A DNA stretch of 64,000 bases, taken from the NCBI GenBank assembly GCA_003343625.1, contig QAKV01000036.1, forward strand, positions 1 to 64,000, given 5' to 3'. Position 1 is the stretch's first letter. The number at the start of each line of letters is the position of its first letter. Positions 32,998 to 40,947 of this stretch are shown piece by piece. The DNA comes from Clostridiales bacterium. GTDB lineage: Bacteria > Bacillota > Clostridia > Lachnospirales > Lachnospiraceae. A program made the position numbers and the translations under genes. The notes below the pieces were generated by a model. The model saw nothing but the letters and a program-made list of their open reading frames with translations, ran no database searches and had not been told where the DNA came from.

Positions 32998-34812
32998 ATG
33001 GCTACAGGTTTTCTCATGATACAGGCCCGGACGGCGAACGACGCGCTGCCCCTGCCCGGCGTTTCGGTAAAAATTCTGGACGCACAGAATCAGCTTCTGT
33101 ACGATCTGATCACCGATGCGAACGGCCAGACCGAAACCGTTTCTCTCCCCACTGTAGAAAAAAACCTCTCCCTTCAGCCCGACTACGAAGGCTCTCCGTA
33201 CACCGCTTATCGGGCCATCGCCCAGGCAGACGGTTTTCAGACCCTGTACGTTTCCGGCATCAATATCTTCGACGGAATCACAGCCGTCCAGCCCGCTCCC
33301 CTGACCCCCATGGGGGAACGCCAGCAGACGCCTGGGCGGACGGAAATCGTGATCGGAAAGCCGGCCATCCAGCAAAACGATCCCTGGAATCAGGAGGGCC
33401 CTGTGGTGGAACCCCTCATTCTGCGCCAGGTAGTGATCCCCAACCCCATTACGGTTCATCTGGGCCGCCCGTCTTCCGCTGCCGCGAACGTTCAGGTTTC
33501 CTTCCCCGACTACGTGAAAAACGTGGCCAGCAGCGAAATCTACCCCACCTGGCCTGCAGCTTCCCTCACCGCCAACATCTACGCCATCATTACCTTCGCC
33601 TTAAACCGGGTGTTCACCGAATGGTACCGGAGTCAGGGATATCCCTTCGATATCACGAACAGTACCTCTTACGACCAATACTTCGTCTACGGCAGAACGA
33701 TCTATGATTCTATCAGCCGGATTGTGGATCAGATCTTCCATCAATATGTCCGCCGGGAGGGGCACAATGTCCCGTACTTTACTTCCTTCTGCAACGGCAC
33801 CACCGCTACCTGCAGGGGGCTGTCGCAGTGGGGGACGGTCAATCTGGCTCAGCAGGGGCTGGATCCCCTGCAGATCCTTCGCTATTATTATCCCGACGAC
33901 GTGGAAATCGCCACGGCCGATGCCGTCACAGATGTTCTGGTTTCCTATCCTGGCACCGTCCTCCGTCCGGGAAGCTCCGGCCTGGATGTTCAAACCATCC
34001 AGACCTACTTAAACCGAATCCGTCAAAACTACCCCGCTATTCCCGCTATCACGGATCCGGAAGGCACCTTCGGCAACAGCACCCTGGCGGCGGTGAAAAA
34101 ATTCCAGAGCGTTTTCGGCCTGACCCCGGACGGTCTGGTGGGGCCCGCCACCTGGAACAAAATTTCCTATATTTATGCCGCTGTTACCAGGCTGGCCGAT
34201 CTGGAAAGCGAAGGCACCTCTCTCGGAATCGGAACCGTACCGCCCTCTTCCGTTCTCCGTTTAGGCTCCAGGGGGCAGGATGTGCTCACGCTGCAGGCGA
34301 TTTTAAGCCTCATCAGCGAGTTTTATCCCTCCGTTCCCCGGCTCGCACAAAATGGCATTTTCGACACGCAGACCCAGCAGGCCGTGATCGCCTTTCAGCA
34401 GCTGATGCGGCTCAATCCGGATGGAATCGTCGGCCCCGCCACCTGGAGTGCCCTGTATGATACTTATCTCGGGATTCTGGAAAACACGCCTTCCTCTCCG
34501 GACTCCGGAACGATCGAGTACACCGTCCAGCCCGGAGATACGCTCTGGCTTCTCTCCCGGCGTTTCGGCACCACCGTGGATGCGATCAAAGCTCTCAACA
34601 ACCTGACCTCCGATATGCTTTACATCGGGCAAAAGCTTCTGATCCCGGCGGACGGGGCAACGCCGTCCTTTTCCTACACGGTTCAGCCCGGAGATACGCT
34701 CTGGCTTCTCTCCCGGCGCTTCAATACCACCGTGGATGCGATCAAGGCTCTCAACGGCCTGACCTCTGATCTTCTGTCCATCGGGCAGGTGCTGCAGATT
34801 CCGGAAAGCTGA
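32998..34812 (+). CDS. SpoIID/PG-binding/LysM mosaic protein, probably spore-associated
   Basis: A 604-aa modular protein without a signal peptide. In order it has a carboxypeptidase-regulatory-like beta domain (about 5-100), a SpoIID/LytB-like domain (about 180-310, with YGRTIYDSISRIVDQIF and CRGLSQWGT), two peptidoglycan-binding_1 domains (about 325-395 and 420-485, each ending DG.VGPATW) and two near-identical LysM domains (YTVQPGDTLWLLSRRF, about 510 and 560). Lack of a signal suggests action in the mother cell on the cortex or coat, as for related clostridial proteins. AAAGGAG lies 12 nt before the ATG. The two LysM repeats are very similar at DNA level, showing recent duplication. Confidence 0.85.
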   Translation: MATGFLMIQARTANDALPLPGVSVKILDAQNQLLYDLITDANGQTETVSLPTVEKNLSLQPDYEGSPYTAYRAIAQADGFQTLYVSGINIFDGITAVQPAPLTPMGERQQTPGRTEIVIGKPAIQQNDPWNQEGPVVEPLILRQVVIPNPITVHLGRPSSAAANVQVSFPDYVKNVASSEIYPTWPAASLTANIYAIITFALNRVFTEWYRSQGYPFDITNSTSYDQYFVYGRTIYDSISRIVDQIFHQYVRREGHNVPYFTSFCNGTTATCRGLSQWGTVNLAQQGLDPLQILRYYYPDDVEIATADAVTDVLVSYPGTVLRPGSSGLDVQTIQTYLNRIRQNYPAIPAITDPEGTFGNSTLAAVKKFQSVFGLTPDGLVGPATWNKISYIYAAVTRLADLESEGTSLGIGTVPPSSVLRLGSRGQDVLTLQAILSLISEFYPSVPRLAQNGIFDTQTQQAVIAFQQLMRLNPDGIVGPATWSALYDTYLGILENTPSSPDSGTIEYTVQPGDTLWLLSRRFGTTVDAIKALNNLTSDMLYIGQKLLIPADGATPSFSYTVQPGDTLWLLSRRFNTTVDAIKALNGLTSDLLSIGQVLQIPES

Positions 34813-34826
34813 GGCTTCGGGTGCGG

Positions 34827-34895
34827 AAAGGGCAGATCGAAGGACTTTTCCATGTCGCTTTGACTGCCCTTTTCTTTCCGCTTTCGCTTTTTTTA
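34827..34895 (+). terminator. Terminator after the LysM protein gene
   Basis: AAAGGGCAG (34827-34835) pairs with CTGCCCTTT (34864-34872), followed by pyrimidine-rich sequence and a CTTTTTTTATTG tail. GCGGAAA/TTTCCGC can extend the stem around a 5-nt bulge. Confidence 0.65.
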
Positions 34896-34981
34896 TTGTA
34901 CCATAATTCCTTCCCTGTCGGAACGTCTTTTGCTCCGACCGTTTCCCATCTCCGCTTTCGCGCTTTCCTCCCCGAAATCTG

Positions 34982-35010
34982 TTGTGCTTTTTTCGAAAAT
35001 CAGTTACACT
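34982..35010 (+). promoter_or_regulatory. Promoter of the second guaA-like gene
   Basis: TTGTGC (34982-34987), 17 nt, TACACT (35005-35010), followed by an AGGAGG site before the ATG at 35043. Confidence 0.5.
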
Positions 35011-35042
35011 TTTCATAGAATAACAAATAGGAGGGTTTTCCG

Positions 35043-36338
35043 ATGAAACAGGACATGATCGTCATTTTGGATCTGGGAAGCACACAGAATACCGTGTTGG
35101 CCAGAGAAATCAGGGATCTGGGAGTTTACAGCGAAATCTATCCCCACGATATCGCTCCGCAGACGCTCAAAGAGCTCCCCAACGTCAGGGGCGTCATCCT
35201 TTTCGGCGGGGAAAACAGGGTTGTGGACGGGCAGGAAATCGATGTGGATCCGGCGCTTTACGATACCGGTCTGCCTTTTATGGCTATCGATCACGCGCCC
35301 GCGAAATGCAGTCTGACCTTTTCCGGCTGGGAGCAGGCGCAGCCCCATATCCGCGAATTCGTATTCGAAACCTGTCACGCCCGGGCCAACTGGAACATGA
35401 AAAACTTCATCGACGACCAGGTGGAAGCCATCCGCGCGCAGGTAGGGAACGGCAAAGTGCTTCTGGCCCTTTCCGGCGGCGTGGACAGCTCCGTGGTCGC
35501 CGCGCTTTTGGTCAAAGCCATCGGCAAACAGCTGGTCTGCGTCCACGTCAACCACGGTCTGATGCGCAAAGGCGAATCCGAAAGCGTCATCGAAGTGTTC
35601 AAAAACCAGATGGATGCCAACCTGATTTATGTGGACGCCACGGATCGATATCTGGACAAGCTGGCCGGCGTAGCGGACCCGGAGCAAAAGCGCAAGATCA
35701 TCGGAGCGGAATTCATCCGCATTTTCGAGGAAGAAGCGCGTAAACTGGACGGCATCGACTTTCTGGGACAGGGTACCATTTATCCCGACATCATCGAAAG
35801 CGGAACCAAGACCGCCAAAATGGTCAAATCCCATCACAATGTGGGAGGGCTCCCCGAAGATCTGAAGTTCCGGTTGGTGGAGCCTTTAAAGCAGTTATTT
35901 AAGGATGAAGTCCGCCAGTGCGGTCTTCAGTTGGGCCTTCCCGAGAGCATGGTGTATCGCCAGCCTTTCCCGGGGCCCGGTTTGGGCGTTCGCTGTCTGG
36001 GGGCTATCACCAGAGAACGGCTGGAAGCGGTTCGCGAATCCGATGCCATTCTGCGGGAGGAATTCGAGCGGGCCGGCCTGAGCAGGAAGGTATGGCAGTA
36101 TTTCACCGTGGTTCCGGATTTCAAGTCCGTCGGGGTGCGCGACAACGCCCGCTGTTTTGACTATCCCGTCATCATCCGCGCGGTCAACACCGTAGACGCC
36201 ATGACGGCCACCGTCGAACGGCTGGATTGGGACGTTCTGGAACGCATCACTTCCCGGATCATGAAAGAAGTCAAAAATGTCAACCGGGTCTGCTACGATA
36301 TCAGCCCGAAGCCCACGGCGACGATCGAGTGGGAGTGA
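35043..36338 (+). CDS. GMP synthase paralogue with an eroded glutaminase domain
   Basis: The 431-aa product has a full ATP-pyrophosphatase domain (P-loop LSGGVDSS at 143-150), the SHHNVGGLP and [12 protein letters not shown] motifs and the C-terminal dimerisation domain. The N-terminal domain is about 120 residues instead of about 200. The nucleophile region GICYG of the intact copy reads MAIDHAP here, and the segment with the catalytic His and Glu is missing. It should be unable to hydrolyse glutamine and could use free ammonia, or an unidentified partner, to aminate XMP. The frame is open with a good ribosome-binding site and promoter, so it is not simply decayed. Family identity is certain, the activity inferred. 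Confidence 0.88.
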   Translation: MKQDMIVILDLGSTQNTVLAREIRDLGVYSEIYPHDIAPQTLKELPNVRGVILFGGENRVVDGQEIDVDPALYDTGLPFMAIDHAPAKCSLTFSGWEQAQPHIREFVFETCHARANWNMKNFIDDQVEAIRAQVGNGKVLLALSGGVDSSVVAALLVKAIGKQLVCVHVNHGLMRKGESESVIEVFKNQMDANLIYVDATDRYLDKLAGVADPEQKRKIIGAEFIRIFEEEARKLDGIDFLGQGTIYPDIIESGTKTAKMVKSHHNVGGLPEDLKFRLVEPLKQLFKDEVRQCGLQLGLPESMVYRQPFPGPGLGVRCLGAITRERLEAVRESDAILREEFERAGLSRKVWQYFTVVPDFKSVGVRDNARCFDYPVIIRAVNTVDAMTATVERLDWDVLERITSRIMKEVKNVNRVCYDISPKPTATIEWE

Positions 36339-36404
36339 GGGGCTGGCATCCGTTGTTGGATTCGTTTTCCGGCGGAGGATGCAGCGAAAGGATTGGATAT
36401 AAAA

Positions 36405-36704
36405 ATGCGAGAAAAAGAAAAAGTGTTTTTGCGAACTATGAAATTTATTAAACCTTATCGCAGAACATTTGCAGCGCGCATTGTGCTCACAATTTTAAAC
36501 GCTGTCATGGGGCTGGTAGCCAGTTATGGCACTTCGATGGTAATCCGGGCTGCGCAGGAGAAAAGCTCAGTTTGGCTTTTGCGTGGAAGCATTGTCTTAA
36601 TAGTAAGTTTAACGGTAGAGGCAATATCTGTAGTCTCTGGCGCTTTTTTGATGTCCCGGGTGAGTTACGGGAGTCTCAGAGATATCCGGAACGAGGCTGC
36701 TTAA
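36405..36704 (+). pseudogene. N-terminal remnant of an ABC exporter
   Basis: About 99 residues matching the start of a type I ABC exporter membrane domain: a basic start, KPYRRTFAARIVLTILNAV and two further hydrophobic helices. It stops within the third helix region after SLRDIRNEAA. No ATPase domain follows; the next sequence is a toxin-antitoxin remnant on the other strand. The DNA is AT-richer than its surroundings, pointing to transfer followed by deletion. Confidence 0.7.
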
Positions 36705-36709
36705 ATTGC

Positions 36710-37081
36710 TCAAGCGTAAAGCTGTGATATTTGGCGCTTTTCCTGTTTCGGAACGATGACATCTCCCACACCAAAGTCAATCCTGAACGGTATTCTTGTG
36801 TTTTTGATATGGGCAACGATAATATCTTCCAAAATGGATTTTAATTGTTCCGGTGTATTCGGTATTTGTCGAAGCAGAAAGTCCACATCCACCGTTACCC
36901 GACTGTCAAAGTCAGTCAGAGAATGGAGAAACAATCCGCCTTTTAACACGAGGTTTTCAGCATATTTGGATTTTTCCAAGCGGCGGAGGAATTCTCCCTG
37001 ACAAAAGAGCTGATAGCTCCCATCGCTTTCAGCAGCCTTATTTTTCAGCTGTGCGAGCACGGAAGCAGCAATATCAGCCAT
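36710..37081 (-). pseudogene. AbiEii-type nucleotidyltransferase toxin, truncated
   Basis: A 123-aa N-terminal part of an AbiEii/AbiGii toxin: LVLKGGLFLHSL...DSRVTVDVDFLLR contains the nucleotidyltransferase GG and D.D residues. Full-length family members have roughly 200-300 residues; here the C-terminal half is lost at the junction with the ABC remnant. It overlaps the antitoxin fragment by 8 nt, the normal AbiE gene order. Probably inactive. Confidence 0.7.
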
Positions 37082-37319
37082 TGAGCAGCGCCTCCATTAC
37101 ATCCATCAGTTTTTTATAAACCCGCATTTTCTTTGTACGGTATTTGAAACGGTCACATATGGTGCGTTCCCGATCATAAACGGCAAGCTGCACAGAATAT
37201 ACCTTTGTCGTAAGAGAGTCGATTTTCAGTTTTGTCCGTGAAAAGGTGCGGGGGACGGCAATCGACCATTGCCGGGGCGAAAAGTCGCTGTAACCATAAT
37301 AAAACAGCGCCGATTCCAC
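37074..37319 (-). pseudogene. AbiEi-type antitoxin, C-terminal fragment
   Basis: The 81-residue frame begins inside the conserved ESALFYYGYSDFSPRQWSIAVPR region of AbiEi antitoxins and runs to a typical end. In-frame sequence upstream (IVCVESALFYYG) extends the similarity a little, but a TAG near 37357 and loss of the winged-helix part show the N-terminus is gone. With the toxin fragment it is a remnant of an abortive-infection module. Confidence 0.65.
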
Positions 37320-37683
37320 GCATACGATCTTCGGACAAGGTGGTATTGCTCCACGCTAAGAGCGGAAAGCCTTTCGAACGGCGCCGAAATAGTCCGCGGA
37401 GATGAGATAATTATCCCGTTTCAAAACATTACCGTGTGCCGTCAGGCGCAATATCGCCAGCTTCAGCTCATTTTTGTCCCCAGAACAGACTTTAAGGATC
37501 CCGACCCTGCGGTCAATTTTTCCGGCGGCCAGCGCCGGTACGTCCCTCCCTCCCGTGCAACATATCCTGTTACATGACCGAAAAGAAACGCAAACGGTAG
37601 TGGGTGGCTTTTCCCCGTTTCGTCTGTTACAATAAAACCGTACAGGGGCGATCCGGCTGCCCCATCAATATGGAAATATATTG
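37320..37683. other. Degenerate spacer with no supportable gene
   Basis: About 360 nt between the AbiEi fragment and repeat copy A. On the minus strand a stretch without stops near 37360-37510 could encode a helical peptide (ELKLAILRLTAHGNVLKRDN), but it has no start or known family and ends in a stop before the antitoxin fragment. It is probably more decayed accessory DNA. Confidence 0.4.
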
Positions 37684-37793
37684 CGGAAAAAATAAGCCCG
37701 TCAGGTTATTTTTCTCAGGGCTATTTGTGTCGGAGCGTCGCAAATAGCTAGGATGGCATGTCCCGTCGCTTACGCTCCGGAGTGGAGGTTTTG
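37684..37793 (+). repeat. Interspersed leader element, copy A
   Basis: Degenerate copy of a leader repeat also at 40081-40194 (minus) and 53471-53610. It contains an AAAATAA...TTATTTT hairpin, then GCTATTTGTG/CGCAAATAGC (one G-U pair) and CGGAGCGT, which can pair with ACGCTCCG just before the Shine-Dalgarno GTGGAGG. It ends at the ATG (37794) of an XRE regulator gene and supplies its ribosome-binding site. Confidence 0.75.
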
Positions 37794-38530
37794 ATGAGTC
37801 TGGGAAGCAATATCGCTTATCTGAGAAAGCAGAAAAGGGTAACGCAGGAACAATTTGCGGGGCAAATGGGGTTACCAGGCAGACGGTATCCCGCTGGGAA
37901 TCCGACGAAGTGATCCCTGAACTGGCAAAGCTGATGAACATGTGCTCTGTCTTCTCCTGTAAACTGGACGCCCTCGTCAGGGAAGATCTTCCGTCCCAAA
38001 GCGGAATATATTCCGAGGTTCAGATCAGAAGGATCGCTCCCTTCCGAATGGCCAGCTATACGATCGTTTCCCCGAATCCGGAAAACGACGCAAACGGATA
38101 TATGCAGCGCTGGGCGGACAGCAGCGGTCTGAAAGCCGCTTATCCGAACGCGAACCTGATCGGATGGGATTTCCCTTTCGTCACCCAGGAGCAGCAACAC
38201 CGTTTCCGCCTGCACGGCTATGTGGCAGCCTACGCGCTGCCGGAAGGATTCGAAACCGATTGTCCCGGCGTGCAGTATTCGGAAAACGAGGAAGCCGATT
38301 ACGCGGTAATCACCGTGACGGACCCTTTCGCCCAGTCCTTCGAAAGGATCCCCAATGCTTACAAAAAAATCCTGGAATACATGCAGGCAAACAATCTGGC
38401 AGAACGGCATCGCGAACATGTCATCAGCTGTTTTGAGTACGTGTATACGGATCGGGGCATAACCTATATGGACGTGCACGTCCATGCGGAAGGGGCGGCA
38501 AAACCCGACGCTTTCTCCAGATTTAATTAG
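37794..38530 (+). pseudogene. XRE regulator with GyrI-like effector domain, frameshifted
   Basis: The ATG at 37794 follows GTGGAGG. The first 26 codons encode a helix-turn-helix start (SLGSNIAYLRKQKRVTQEQF). The expected continuation GVTRQTVSRWESDEVIPELAKL lies in the -1 frame from 37871 and runs to 38530. Adding one G to the run at 37868-37871 would restore a single protein of about 245 aa. The C-terminal part (about residues 85-230) resembles GyrI/effector-binding domains (IRRIAPFRMASYTIVSPN, late YTDRGITYMDVHV). It is a single-base contraction, real or a sequence error. Such regulators sense small hydrophobic ligands; its target is unknown. Confidence 0.75.
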
Positions 38531-38643
38531 CTCGCCATTGTGACAGTCTCGCAGGTCGGAAAGAGAAATCGCAGGCCAAAGTTATTTCAACAAATAAGGA
38601 AAAAGGCATTATGGAGCGCTGAATTTCCGAGGTTTTGCCCCTT

Positions 38644-39741
38644 TCATCTCGCCTCCATATTTTTCCCGTGAATCCGATTCATCTGATACCAGGAAGGCGG
38701 ATTGCAATTCTCGCACACATATAAAAATTTATGGCGGGCGGGTTCGCCTTTCTTCGTCTCGACCAGTTTCAGCGGTTTCCCGCACTCCGGGCACGCGGGC
38801 CTTTTCGAGCCGAACAGTTCTGAAGTCATGGAGCCCCGATTCCAGTTTTTAAGCCTCGCGTCCCGATCCATGTCCGCCATTCCGGCGCCGAGCTTTATGG
38901 GATACATATAATAAATCGCATTTCCCGATTTCGGGGATGGCATTTTCCGGATTCTGGGCTCTTCGAAAAAACGGTCTTTCGTAACATATCCGGGAAGGAT
39001 AATTTCATCGGAAAGGACATCGAAGAAAACCCGCGTATAAATATCGCAGGCGTGATCCCATTCCGTCCGCATCAGCCGTCGCAGAAATTCCCCTGTGCTC
39101 CGGGTTTCGAATTCAGGATGGCTGCTTTTGACATAAGAAGCGTATTCGTAAAAATTGGTGATTCCGCGATGATCCCTGCAGTAGTGCGGGTAAACGAAGT
39201 AGTCGTAGGAATTCCGGATATGGGCACAGAGAGCCTCATAATCTTTTTGTGAACGCCTTCCCTTCTCTTTTTGTCCCATCGCCCGGTAGTCCCTGGGGTC
39301 CTGCAGGAGGGAGGATTTGATCTCCACGGTGAAAACGCCTGAGTCCTCCAGAAATTCCCGGGTTCGGACTGCGATCGTCCCGCAGTCCCCCGGGCTTTCG
39401 TTCACATCCTCCCGGATGCGGTCAAACGCTTCCTTCAGGATCACATCCGAAATCCGCGCGTCGAAAATCACGCCGTCAAACGGCGCATGCTTTTCGAAAT
39501 GATCCCCCCGGATCGCGTCATAGGATCGGTACCGCAGGCTGCTGTTTTCTGCCATAAAGCGCTCGATCACCAGTTCCGCGCTCTTTCCCTGTACGGTGTT
39601 TTTCCGGATTTCCCACAGAGGCCTGTCGTGCTGCCATGTATTGTGGGTGTGCCTGACGATATTTTCGATCTCCCCCATATCCAGCTCCGATGGATCCGGT
39701 ACCGGGTAAATCAGCATCTCCCCGCATTTCTTCTCATTCAT
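38644..39741 (-). CDS. Candidate PD-(D/E)XK nuclease with C-terminal zinc ribbon
   Basis: No confident named family. The 365-aa protein has the core pattern of PD-(D/E)XK nucleases: Glu56 in [11 protein letters not shown], Asp89 in APFDGVIFD and Glu140-x-Lys142 in FTVEIKSS. A zinc ribbon CPECGKP...CENC lies at the C-terminus. Together these suggest a site-specific or restriction-like DNA endonuclease, without an associated methylase. The ATG at 39741 has GGAGG 7 nt upstream and overlaps the DUF2200 stop by 8 nt, so the two are coupled and both lie behind leader element B. The location next to AbiE remnants suggests a defence or selfish role. Function inferred from motifs only. Confidence 0.65.
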   Translation of the reverse strand: MNEKKCGEMLIYPVPDPSELDMGEIENIVRHTHNTWQHDRPLWEIRKNTVQGKSAELVIERFMAENSSLRYRSYDAIRGDHFEKHAPFDGVIFDARISDVILKEAFDRIREDVNESPGDCGTIAVRTREFLEDSGVFTVEIKSSLLQDPRDYRAMGQKEKGRRSQKDYEALCAHIRNSYDYFVYPHYCRDHRGITNFYEYASYVKSSHPEFETRSTGEFLRRLMRTEWDHACDIYTRVFFDVLSDEIILPGYVTKDRFFEEPRIRKMPSPKSGNAIYYMYPIKLGAGMADMDRDARLKNWNRGSMTSELFGSKRPACPECGKPLKLVETKKGEPARHKFLYVCENCNPPSWYQMNRIHGKNMEAR

Positions 39742-40083
39742 AACCTGCCTCCCGTTTTCGCGCCAATTTTGCACATGTTTCCCTTTTTATATCCAGATGG
39801 CGAATATCCTGCATCAGCGGTTCTTCGATATTTTCCCCCCGGACGCCGCAGACAACTCCTGTAATCCGTTTCCTGTCCGGATTCATCGCCGGGGCGGAAG
39901 CAAAAAAGTCCTCATAAGAAATGGGACTTTTCAGCAAACCCTCCAGCGCCTCCCGGCTGTAGCCAGTCAGCCAGCGGATCACCTCGTCCACTTCCGCTTT
40001 CGACCGTCCCTTTTTTCCGCCTTTGTCACCAGAAGTGGATACACCCGGGTAAAGTCCATTTTATAAACTTTCTCGCCGGTCAT
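39734..40083 (-). pseudogene. DUF2200 family protein, frameshifted
   Basis: Starts [19 protein letters not shown] at 40083, the normal beginning of DUF2200 proteins, using the GAAGG ribosome-binding site in leader element B. The rest ([15 protein letters not shown] to the end, 39734) is in the -1 frame. One extra A in the run at 40011-40016 would give an intact protein of about 116 aa, the family length. DUF2200 has no known function. Transcriptional or ribosomal slippage on the A6G stretch could in principle rescue it. The stop overlaps the nuclease start. Confidence 0.75.
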
Positions 40084-40194
40084 CGTAACCTTCATTCCGG
40101 AGCGTCAGCGACGGGGCGTGCCATCATAGCTGTTTGTGACGCTCCGGCACAAATAGCCGTGCGAAAAATAAGCTATCAGGCTTATTTTTCACAC
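40081..40194 (-). repeat. Interspersed leader element, copy B
   Basis: Minus-strand copy that ends in the DUF2200 ribosome-binding site and start. Hairpin 1 is GTGTGAAAAATAAGC / GCTTATTTTTCGCAC (15 pairs, one G-U). Hairpin 2 is GCTATTTGTG / CACAAACAGC (one mismatch). CCGGAGCGTCA in the hairpin-2 loop is perfectly complementary (11 nt) to TGACGCTCCGG, which lies 2-3 nt before the Shine-Dalgarno region. Confidence 0.8.
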
Positions 40195-40205
40195 CACTCC
40201 CTCCT

Positions 40206-40835
40206 TTACCGGATGAAATGCGTGGGCGTCCAGACTTCCTTCTCCGGCAATCCGAACTGCTCCTTTCCCAAAGCGATGCTCTTCATCAGGAATACCATAT
40301 TTCTCGCCAGTCCACGCATCGTCTGTTTTCCCTCTTCATCCATTTCGGCTTCTCCCCTCTCTCTGCCGTGAATGCTGTTCCAGTACTGGCCGGAGGCGAT
40401 GGGCATATTGGAGATTGTGAAGTATTTGTTCAACTCGTCAAACGTCGCGGAACATCCGCCCCGTCTGGCGCACACCACGCTGGCGCCCACTTTCATCGTC
40501 TTATCGAAATGGGTGCTGTAGAACAGCCGGTCCAGACATGCGATCAGCGTCGCGTTGGCCGAAGCATAGTAGACGGGGCTGGCGATCACCAATCCATCGG
40601 CGGCTTCGAATTTAGGCGCCAGTTCGTTGACGATGTCATCGAAGACGCATTTTCCTCTCTCGAAGCAGGTGCCGCAGGCGATGCAGCCCCGGACGTCCAG
40701 CTGTCCGATCTGAACTGTTTCCGCTTCTACTCCGCTCTGTGCGAACACCTTCTCCATCTCGCCTATGGCGACGGATGTATTCCCGTTTTTGCGCGGGCTT
40801 CCGTTGAGAATCAGTACTTTCAATGTCTCTGCCAT
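40206..40835 (-). CDS. Flavodoxin-fold NAD(P)H-dependent FMN reductase
   Basis: A 209-aa flavoprotein of the NADPH-dependent FMN reductase/iron-sulfur flavoprotein group. The N-terminal FMN loop is LILNGSPRKNGNTS, followed by CIACGTCFERGKC, a cysteine cluster (four Cys) seen in iron-sulfur flavoproteins of anaerobes, and SPVYYASANA. It may carry a [4Fe-4S] cluster and reduce quinones, O2 or nitro-compounds. It starts at ATG 40835 behind CAGGAGGG. It is transcribed toward leader element B; no terminator separates it from the DUF2200 gene except hairpin 1 of that element. Confidence 0.88.
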   Translation of the reverse strand: MAETLKVLILNGSPRKNGNTSVAIGEMEKVFAQSGVEAETVQIGQLDVRGCIACGTCFERGKCVFDDIVNELAPKFEAADGLVIASPVYYASANATLIACLDRLFYSTHFDKTMKVGASVVCARRGGCSATFDELNKYFTISNMPIASGQYWNSIHGRERGEAEMDEEGKQTMRGLARNMVFLMKSIALGKEQFGLPEKEVWTPTHFIR

Positions 40836-40882
40836 AAAGAATCCCTCCTGTACAATTCATTTCATTTCTATTATAAATCAAA

Positions 40883-40912
40883 AAATGCGATCCGGCAAAA
40901 AACTTGCCGGAC
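40883..40912 (-). terminator. Terminator after the 2-hydroxyacid dehydrogenase gene
   Basis: On the minus strand GGTCCGGC pairs with GCCGGATC (one mismatch) and ATTTTTT follows within a few nt. It lies between the dehydrogenase stop (40948) and the reductase start (40835). Confidence 0.55.
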
Positions 40913-40947
40913 CGTATCAGGAAAACGGATGTGAAAATGGATTCCCG

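Noticed and set aside
37817..38485. 222-aa minus-strand frame opposite the XRE/GyrI gene
   Set aside because: No start signal or family, while the plus strand encodes a recognisable regulator.
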